Assembly: GCA_036495525.1 (NCBI GenBank) | Contig: DASXMR010000093.1 | Location: 1 to 11,271 of the forward strand | Direction: 5' to 3' | DNA from: DASXMR01 sp036495525 | GTDB lineage: Bacteria; Actinomycetota; Actinomycetes; Streptosporangiales; Streptosporangiaceae | DNA length: 11,271 nucleotides | Shown: positions 1 through 4,753 of the stretch, piece after piece | How the letters are laid out: the number at the start of each line of letters is the position of its first letter | Numbering within the stretch: the stretch's first letter is position 1 | Program-made: the position numbers and the translations under genes | Notes under the pieces: generated by a model | Told to the model about the DNA's origin: nothing | The model's input: the letters and a program-made list of their open reading frames with translations, nothing else | Databases searched by the model: none

Positions 1-937
1 AGCGTCCTTGCTGCGTGCTGCGGCGGTATTTGCCGGGTGGGGTGCCGTACTGGCGTTTGAACGCGTTAGCGAAGGCGAACTCGGATGTGTATCCGACTTT
101 CGCCGCGATGACGCTGAGCGGGGCGTCGGATTGCTGGAGGAGCCTGGTGGCGGTGGTCATCCGCCACCAGGTCAGGTAGGTCAGTGGGGGCCGGCCGAGG
201 ATGGCGGTGAACCGGCGGGCGAACGGTGCCCGGGAGAGCCCTGCCTCGGCGGCGAGCGTTGCGACGGTCCACGGCCGCGCTGGATCGCGGTGCATGGCCT
301 GCAGTGCAGCGGCAGTGACCGGGTCGCTGAGTGCTGCCGCCCAGCCGGTGGCGGCCGGGGATGCGGGCTGCTGCCCAAGCCAGGAGCGCAGAATGTGCAG
401 CAGCAGCGTGTCGAGCAGCGAGGGAACGATGGCGTCGGTGCCAGGGCCTGGCCGTTCCAGTTCGGTGGAGAGCAGTTCAGCGACGCTGCGCAATCCGGGG
501 CGCTGCCCGAGGTGAGCGGGCAGGTGGATGACTTCGGGCAGCTCGTGCAGCAGCGGGTGGGTGCGGGCTGGATCGAGCTGATAGGCGCCACAGACCGTTG
601 CGGTCGCCGGGACATCGGTGCGGGTGGCGGTGCTGGCGCCACCGCGGCTGGCCTGCCTGCCGTCTGGGTCGCAGGCAGGTGCAGCCGGCCGGGTCGCTGG
701 GCTGTCGGCGAGCGTGTGCCCGCGCCCGCGGGGCCGGAACACCACGTCCCCGGTGCCCAGCGGAACGGGCTCGGCGCCGGCCAGGATGAGCCAGCACGAC
801 CCCTGCACGATCACCTGGAAGCCAGCCGACCCCGGCACGGATGCGAACTGCTGCGCCCACGGGGCACGCCACGCTGCCCGTGCTGACCGCGGCTGCCCGG
901 TTCGCATCACCGCGATCACGTCGCTCAGCACGTCCAC
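1..937 (-). CDS. AraC-family transcriptional regulator with N-terminal cupin domain, partial (C-terminal end off the left edge)
   Basis: The reading frame is open from a GTG at 937-935 to the left edge, giving 312 visible residues. The N-terminal half (about 3-190) resembles the cupin ligand-binding domain of cupin-type AraC regulators: it opens MDVLSDVIAVMRTG and has the typical GDVVFRPRGRGHTLAD strand and turn at 63-78. The C-terminal half (about 205-305) carries the two helix-turn-helix units of AraC/XylS proteins: WTVATLAAEAGLSRAPFARR (223-242), and IAAKVGYTSEFAFANAFKRQ (277-296) followed by YGTPPGKYR, the family signature. The protein normally ends a few residues later, so little is missing. 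No in-frame start lies just upstream; a GGGGG run about 14 nt before the GTG is a poor ribosome site. It is divergent from the oxidoreductase at 1028 across 90 bp, the usual layout of an activator and its target, so it probably controls that gene. The inducer is unknown. Confidence 0.92.
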   Translation of the reverse strand, partial: MDVLSDVIAVMRTGQPRSARAAWRAPWAQQFASVPGSAGFQVIVQGSCWLILAGAEPVPLGTGDVVFRPRGRGHTLADSPATRPAAPACDPDGRQASRGGASTATRTDVPATATVCGAYQLDPARTHPLLHELPEVIHLPAHLGQRPGLRSVAELLSTELERPGPGTDAIVPSLLDTLLLHILRSWLGQQPASPAATGWAAALSDPVTAAALQAMHRDPARPWTVATLAAEAGLSRAPFARRFTAILGRPPLTYLTWWRMTTATRLLQQSDAPLSVIAAKVGYTSEFAFANAFKRQYGTPPGKYRRSTQQGR

Positions 938-1027
938 GCGGTCACAGTAGCCCCCGGAGACGGCTGAGCATGAATCCAGCGCGTTCTGAGGATGGCCTGT
1001 CGTGCGGCCCGGCCGTAGGTTCGCCGT
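938..1027. promoter_or_regulatory. Divergent intergenic region between AraC-type regulator and oxidoreductase
   Basis: These 90 bp separate two divergent starts, so both promoters and any activator sites should lie here or just inside the genes. I see no convincing -10/-35 pair, strong ribosome site or clear inverted repeat. The assignment rests on layout only. Confidence 0.35.
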
Positions 1028-1948
1028 GTGCGAGCCATGCGAATCCATCAGTACGGCGCGGCATCGGTCATCCGTGACGATGACATCTGCCGCCCCGTGC
1101 CCGGCCCTGGGGAGGTGCTGATCCATGTCGCCGCGACCTCGTTCAACCCGTCCGACATAGGGTTGCGCCGCGGGCTGCTGCGCTCGCTCTTGCCGCTGCA
1201 GTTGCCGGTCACGCTTGGCGCGGACGTGGCGGGCACAGTCACCGCGGCTGGCATGGGCGTGCACACCCCCGCCGTCGGCGACCGGGTCATCGGCCGGCTC
1301 GACCGCGGCGGCGCCGCGGCCGGGTACGTCACCGCCGCAGCCGGCACGCTGGCCGCGGCTCCGGCCGCCATCCCGCTGGCCCACGCCGCCGCCATTCCCG
1401 TCGCTGGCCTCACAGCGTGGCAGGCGGTGTTCGAGCACGCGGCCATCACGCCCGGGCAACGGGTGCTGGTCAACGGCGCGGGCGGCGGTATCGGCGGATT
1501 CGCCGTCCAGCTAGCCAAACGCGCTGGAGCGTACGTCATCGCCACCGCCAGCCCGCGCAGTACCGGGATGACCCACCGCAACGGTGCCGATCAGGTCGTG
1601 GACTACACCGCTACGCCGCTGGCGGAGGCACTGGATGAACCTGTCGATGTGATCCTCAACCTCGTCGTCCTCAGCGCACAGCGCGCTGCGACGCTGCTTT
1701 CAACAATGCGGCCGGGCGGCGTTGCCGTGTCCGCGACTCCGGTCAGCCCGCCCGCCGGCACGGCGACCACAGTGGTGCACTTCGTGGCCCGCAACGATAC
1801 CGGCCACCTCGCCGCGCTGGTCAAGCTCATCGACATCGGCGCTGTCCGGGTGAACATCAGCGCGTGCCGACCGCTCACCGACCTGGCCTCCGTGCATCGC
1901 GACGCCGAATCCGGCCGAACCCACGGCAAGATCATTCTTGTCCCGTGA
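1028..1948 (+). CDS. Zinc-independent MDR-family NAD(P)-dependent alcohol dehydrogenase/quinone oxidoreductase
   Basis: This 306-residue cytoplasmic enzyme belongs to the medium-chain dehydrogenase/reductase superfamily, close to the quinone-oxidoreductase branch. A GroES-like catalytic domain covers about 1-120 (PGPGEVLIHVAATSFNPSDI at 26-44; GADVAGTVTAAG at 64-75; VGDRVIGR at 83-90). A Rossmann domain follows with the nucleotide-binding loop NGAGGGIGGFAVQLAK (149-164), and the C-terminus GRTHGKIILVP is typical. The cysteine/histidine ligands of the structural and catalytic zinc sites are absent, which fits the zinc-free branch that reduces quinones or activated double bonds using NADPH. The GTG at 1028 gives the family-like opening MRAMRIHQYG; an ATG at 1037 is the alternative, and neither has a strong ribosome site. 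It is divergent from the AraC-type regulator and convergent with the VOC gene (49 bp between stops). The actual substrate cannot be told from sequence. Confidence 0.9.
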   Translation: MRAMRIHQYGAASVIRDDDICRPVPGPGEVLIHVAATSFNPSDIGLRRGLLRSLLPLQLPVTLGADVAGTVTAAGMGVHTPAVGDRVIGRLDRGGAAAGYVTAAAGTLAAAPAAIPLAHAAAIPVAGLTAWQAVFEHAAITPGQRVLVNGAGGGIGGFAVQLAKRAGAYVIATASPRSTGMTHRNGADQVVDYTATPLAEALDEPVDVILNLVVLSAQRAATLLSTMRPGGVAVSATPVSPPAGTATTVVHFVARNDTGHLAALVKLIDIGAVRVNISACRPLTDLASVHRDAESGRTHGKIILVP

Positions 1949-1997
1949 CAGCGGCACGCCCGATCGTATGGGTTCGGTGTCGCCTATGGGGGATCGT

Positions 1998-2831
1998 CTA
2001 GCGGTTCTCCGCCACGAACTGGCTGGCGGTGAAGGACGCGCCAGCCGGATCGGCAAGGACGGCAAATCGCACCCATGGCGCGTTCTGCGGTTCGGCGAGG
2101 ACCGAGCCTCCGAGTTCGCGCGCTCGCGCAGCGATCGCGTCCACGTCGTCGACGGCGAAGGTCACGCTCCAGCGCGCTGGGCCACCATCGCGCGGCAAGA
2201 TCGTCGCCACGACGTTCTCGAAACCTTCGGGCGCGCCCATCTGCTTCATCCCCGCGCGCAAGCCGGGGTTGAGCTCCTCGAGATGGTCGCCGTAGCCCGG
2301 CAGAGCCCACATCGGCGAGCCGGCGTCGATTGTCGTCCAGCCGAACACGCTGCCGTAGAAGGCCCGTGCGGCCTCGACATCGTCGGTGTGCAGGTTGTTG
2401 AAGTTCACGGCGCCATGCTCGTTGACCGCCGCCGAGCCGCGATGTGATCCAGGCTGCCATACGCAAAAGACCGCGCCCTCGGGATCGGCGAACACGCCCA
2501 TCCGCCCCGCGTCAAATACGTCGAAGGGCTCGGAGAGCACCCGCCCGCCCGCCTCGCGCACCCCGGCTGCGGCGCTGTCAGCGGACTCAACGCGGATGTA
2601 GGTATTCCACATGGCCTGCGGCGGTGCGCCGGCGGGCTGCGAGGAGATCGCTGCCACGTCCCGGCCGCCGATGCGCGCCATGTAGTAGTGAGCGCCCGCG
2701 TCGGGGGGCATTGCGTCCTCGGTCTGCCACCCGAAGAGCCCGGAGTAAAACCGGGCGGCGTCGGCCGGGTCGGGCTGGTTGGTGTCGACCCAGCACGGCA
2801 CCCCGGCTGGGTAATCGTCGCGCGTACTCAT
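1998..2831 (-). CDS. Two-domain VOC-superfamily (glyoxalase/bleomycin-resistance-like) protein, CFP30B type
   Basis: This 277-residue protein has two vicinal-oxygen-chelate domains in tandem, about 8-128 and 140-274. The repeats are visible in the sequence: the ARFYSGLFGW motif at 26-35 recurs as ARAFYGSVFGW at 155-165, and DAGRMGVFADPEGAVFCVW (108-125) corresponds to VRFAVLADPAGASFTASQF (254-272). From memory, layout and length match the mycobacterial 27-kDa antigen CFP30B (Rv0577) and actinomycete homologues annotated as glyoxalase or hydroxylase-like; the reaction in most of these is not settled. Metal ligands cannot be assigned with confidence. The ATG start at 2831 gives the common opening with PAGVPCWVD; there is no strong ribosome site. 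It converges on the oxidoreductase. A role in detoxifying reactive carbonyls together with that enzyme is possible but is inference. Confidence 0.88.
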   Translation of the reverse strand: MSTRDDYPAGVPCWVDTNQPDPADAARFYSGLFGWQTEDAMPPDAGAHYYMARIGGRDVAAISSQPAGAPPQAMWNTYIRVESADSAAAGVREAGGRVLSEPFDVFDAGRMGVFADPEGAVFCVWQPGSHRGSAAVNEHGAVNFNNLHTDDVEAARAFYGSVFGWTTIDAGSPMWALPGYGDHLEELNPGLRAGMKQMGAPEGFENVVATILPRDGGPARWSVTFAVDDVDAIAARARELGGSVLAEPQNAPWVRFAVLADPAGASFTASQFVAENR

Positions 2832-2844
2832 TACGGCAGCCTAC

Positions 2845-2880
2845 AGCGGCTCTCACCGAGCATCCTGGCAGCGAGCCGCT
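2845..2880. repeat. Inverted repeat upstream of the VOC gene
   Basis: AGCGGCTC at 2845-2852 and GAGCCGCT at 2873-2880 are perfect 8-bp inverted arms separated by 20 nt. They lie 14-49 bp upstream of the VOC start on the minus strand, so the element could be an operator or a 5' leader stem. No T tract follows on either strand, so a terminator is unlikely. Confidence 0.4.
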
Positions 2881-3049
2881 AGAACTGGACCGGGCGGATG
2901 GCATCGCGGCACCAGATGGCGTCGCTCACTTTGCAGTACCGATCAAGCGATGACGTCCACGAGCCACGCCGGGCCCAGCCGGGTCGCAGCACCGCGATGA
3001 CACGACCCCGCCCACTGGTCACCTCGTGAGCTGCGGCACAGTTTTGTCG
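2881..3049. other. Intergenic stretch without a supported gene
   Basis: Between the VOC upstream repeat and the tRNA terminator no reading frame can be tied to a known family. One minus-strand frame (GTG at 3022 to TAG at 2879, 47 codons) ends in protein-like text, DRYCKVSDAIWCRDAIRPVQF shortened at the start: YCKVSDAIWCRDAIRPVQF. It has no ribosome site and no recognisable domain. It may be a gene remnant or chance. Confidence 0.3.
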
Positions 3050-3089
3050 GGGAAGCAAGAAGGCCATCCGCTTACCTGGTGGATGGCCT
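3050..3089 (-). terminator. Hairpin terminator of tRNA-Pro
   Basis: Read on the minus strand, AGGCCATCC (3089-3081) pairs perfectly with GGATGGCCT (3069-3061) around an 11-nt loop, and is followed by a T-rich tract TCTTGCTTCC. It starts only six bases after the encoded CCA end of the tRNA, the expected place for an intrinsic terminator. The T tract is interrupted, as is common in high-GC bacteria. Confidence 0.7.
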
Positions 3090-3095
3090 GTGAGC

Positions 3096-3172
3096 TGGTC
3101 GGGGTGGCCGGATTTGAACCGGCGGCCTCTTCGTCCCGAACGAAGCGCGCTGCCAAGCTGCGCTACACCCCG
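3096..3172 (-). tRNA. tRNA-Pro (anticodon CGG), CCA encoded
   Basis: The minus strand folds into a complete cloverleaf. The acceptor stem is CGGGGTG (3172-3166) with CACCCCG (3106-3100), then discriminator A (3099) and encoded CCA (3098-3096). The anticodon stem CTTCG/CGAAG encloses the loop TTCGGGA, giving anticodon CGG at 3138-3136, which reads the proline codon CCG. The T arm contains GGTTCAAATCC. The D arm GCGCAGCTTGGCAGCGC fits tRNA-Pro. It lies 17 bp after the phosphoesterase stop on the same strand, so it could be processed from the same transcript or have its own promoter inside that gene. A terminator hairpin follows at once. Confidence 0.97.
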
Positions 3173-3189
3173 CCGACCGCCAGAGCAGT

Positions 3190-4149
3190 CTAGCTGATCC
3201 GCGGAACCAGCGTGAGAAGCGTTGCCTCCGGGCGGCAGCTCAGCCTGACCGGCGCCCACGGGGAGGTGCCAAGGCCCGCCGAGACGTGCAGCCAGGCCTG
3301 CCGTCCGGCGAGTCCGGGCAGGTCAGCGCCACCCGCAAAGCCTTCAGCTGAGGCAACGGCCGGGTGCTTGTGCAGCCCGCTTGCCCGCGCCCGGTCGATG
3401 CCGCAGTTGGTGACCAGCGTGCCGACGCCGGGGAGGCAGACCTGGCCGCCGTGGGTGTGCCCGGCGAGCAGCAGGTCATAGCCGTCGGTGACGAACAGGT
3501 CCATGACCGCTGGCTCGGGTGAGTGCAGCAGGCCAATGCGCAAGTCGGCGGCCGGGTCAGCAGGCCCGGCGATCTGCCCGTAGCGGTCCCGGCCGACATG
3601 CGAGTCGTGCACGCCGGCGATCTCGATGTCCAGGTCTGCTGCCTTGATCCGGCTGCGCCGGTTGTTCAGGTTCAGCCAGCCCGACGCCTCCATGCCCTGA
3701 GCTAGCTCGGCCCACGGCAGGTCGGGGAGCAGGTGCCGGTGATCGCTCGCAGAGGTCCGCCACAGGTACCTCGCGGGGTTCTTCGGCTTGGGCGCGTAGA
3801 GGTCGTTGGAGCCGAAGACGAACGCGCCCGGCCGGTCGAGCAGCGGTCCCAGCGCTGCAAGAAAGGGGAGAACGGCCTGCGGATGGGAGATCGAGTCCCC
3901 CGTGTTGATCACCAGGTCCGGCTCGAGGGCATCGAGCGAGCGGATCCATGACATCAGCCGGTGCCGGCCGGGGGTCAGATGGCAGTCGGAGATGTGCAGC
4001 ACCTTCAGCGGCTGCGTGCCGGGGGCGAGAACTGGTACGTCAAAGCGTCGCAGCGCGAACCAGTTCCGCTCCACCACGGCTGCATAGGCCAGGACAGCGG
4101 CACCCGCGACGGTGGCGGTTCCCAGGGCAGCACGAGCACGCATGTGCAC
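3190..4149 (-). CDS. Membrane-anchored calcineurin-like metallophosphoesterase (Rv3683 type)
   Basis: This 319-residue protein has one N-terminal membrane segment (about 8-27) followed by a metallophosphoesterase domain (about 47-300). Visible motifs are SDCH (54-57, metal ligands D55 and H57), GD at 84-85 (bridging Asp), GSND at 113-116, LLHSPEP with H209, and GHTHGGQ (230-236), which supplies further metal-binding histidines. Motif III normally reads GNHD or GNHE; GSND here lacks the usual His. From memory the mycobacterial Rv3683 relatives share GSND, so this is a subfamily trait rather than a defect. Substrate is unknown; phosphomonoester or phosphodiester hydrolysis at the membrane face is the family expectation. 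The start may be GTG 4149 or ATG 4143; neither has a clear ribosome site, and a 12-bp palindrome covers both. It is divergent from the YqeY gene, and the tRNA-Pro follows it. Confidence 0.92.
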   Translation of the reverse strand: MHMRARAALGTATVAGAAVLAYAAVVERNWFALRRFDVPVLAPGTQPLKVLHISDCHLTPGRHRLMSWIRSLDALEPDLVINTGDSISHPQAVLPFLAALGPLLDRPGAFVFGSNDLYAPKPKNPARYLWRTSASDHRHLLPDLPWAELAQGMEASGWLNLNNRRSRIKAADLDIEIAGVHDSHVGRDRYGQIAGPADPAADLRIGLLHSPEPAVMDLFVTDGYDLLLAGHTHGGQVCLPGVGTLVTNCGIDRARASGLHKHPAVASAEGFAGGADLPGLAGRQAWLHVSAGLGTSPWAPVRLSCRPEATLLTLVPRIS

Positions 4150-4152
4150 ATG
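4141..4152. repeat. 12-bp perfect palindrome over the phosphoesterase start codons
   Basis: CATGTGCACATG equals its own reverse complement. It covers both candidate start codons of the phosphoesterase (GTG 4149-4147, ATG 4143-4141), so it could act as an operator or a small stem hiding the start; chance is also possible. Confidence 0.35.
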
Positions 4153-4226
4153 GTGCCATGCGCCGTGTACTGCCCAGGCCCGCCACCGGATCAGCGCGCG
4201 GCACCGCGACGCGGCAGGATGTGCTC
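4150..4226. promoter_or_regulatory. Divergent promoter region, phosphoesterase/YqeY
   Basis: These 77 bp separate two divergent start codons and so should hold at least one promoter. I see no good -10/-35 match. The YqeY ribosome site AGGA is at 4216-4219. Confidence 0.35.
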
Positions 4227-4682
4227 ATGGCCGCACTCAAGGACCGCCTCCGCAGTGACCTGACGGCGGCAATGAAGGCTCGTGACCAGGTACGTACCCG
4301 GACCCTGCGGATGGCGCTGACCGCCGTGTCGAACGAGGAGGTAGCCGGCAAGACGGCTCGTGAGCTCGACGACGAGACGATCCAGCGAATCCTCGCCAGG
4401 GAGGCAAGGCGCCGTCGCGAAGCCGCCGAGGCGTTCGAGTCGGCCGGGCGCGCGGATCAGGCCGCGGCCGAGCGCGCCGAGGACAAGGTGCTGACCGAGT
4501 ACCTGCCTGCGCAGCTGTCAGACGCCGAGTTGGGCCAGCTCGTCACGGCGGCCATCGCGGCCACCGGCGCCACCGGGATAAGCGCGATGGGCCAGGTCAT
4601 GAAAGCAGTCACGCCGCAGGTAGCCGGGCGCGCAGAGGGCGGCAGGGTGGCGGCGGAAGTTCGCCGCCAGCTGTCCGGCTGA
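4227..4682 (+). CDS. GatB/YqeY domain-containing protein
   Basis: This 151-residue protein covers the whole length of the YqeY family, which resembles the tRNA-binding tail of the GatB subunit of the Glu-tRNA(Gln) amidotransferase. The N-terminal helical part includes LKDRLRSDLTAAMKARD (4-20) and RTRTLRMALTAVSNEEVAGK (23-42). The C-terminal helical part includes LTEYLPAQLSDAEL (about 92-105) and the typical GISAMGQVMKAVTPQVAGRA (117-136), close to the family motif that ends in a gly-rich loop. The exact role of stand-alone YqeY proteins is unclear; a link to tRNA-dependent steps is inferred from the shared fold. The ATG at 4227 was chosen because the product begins where family members do and AGGA lies 7 nt before it; a GTG two codons earlier is the alternative. 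It is divergent from the phosphoesterase and convergent with the penicillin-binding protein. Confidence 0.93.
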   Translation: MAALKDRLRSDLTAAMKARDQVRTRTLRMALTAVSNEEVAGKTARELDDETIQRILAREARRRREAAEAFESAGRADQAAAERAEDKVLTEYLPAQLSDAELGQLVTAAIAATGATGISAMGQVMKAVTPQVAGRAEGGRVAAEVRRQLSG

Positions 4683-4718
4683 CCAAGACCCCGGTCAGCC
4701 GGACCCCGGCCAGATGCA

Positions 4719-4736
4719 GGCGGGCTGGCGCCCGCC
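4719..4736. terminator. Shared hairpin between convergent yqeY and ponA genes
   Basis: GGCGGGC (4719-4725) and GCCCGCC (4730-4736) form a perfect 7-bp GC stem with a 4-nt loop. It lies 37 bp after the YqeY stop and 18 bp after the penicillin-binding protein stop. Only short A/T-rich flanks follow (AAAT on plus), so it resembles the T-poor bidirectional terminators of actinobacteria. Confidence 0.5.
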
Positions 4737-4753
4737 AAATCTAGGCGCGAGGG

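Noticed and set aside
8..886. Plus-strand open frame of 292 codons
   Set aside because: Antisense to the AraC-type regulator, which has clear helix-turn-helix motifs; the plus product is low-complexity Gly/Arg/Ala text.
3096..3172. tRNA-Pro as attachment site of an integrated element
   Set aside because: I saw no integrase gene and no second copy of the tRNA 3' end in the window.
2879..3259. Minus-strand 126-codon frame containing GVAQLGSALRSGRRG
   Set aside because: It runs straight through the tRNA-Pro; the AQLGSALRSGRRGRRFKSG text is the well-known false translation of such tRNAs.
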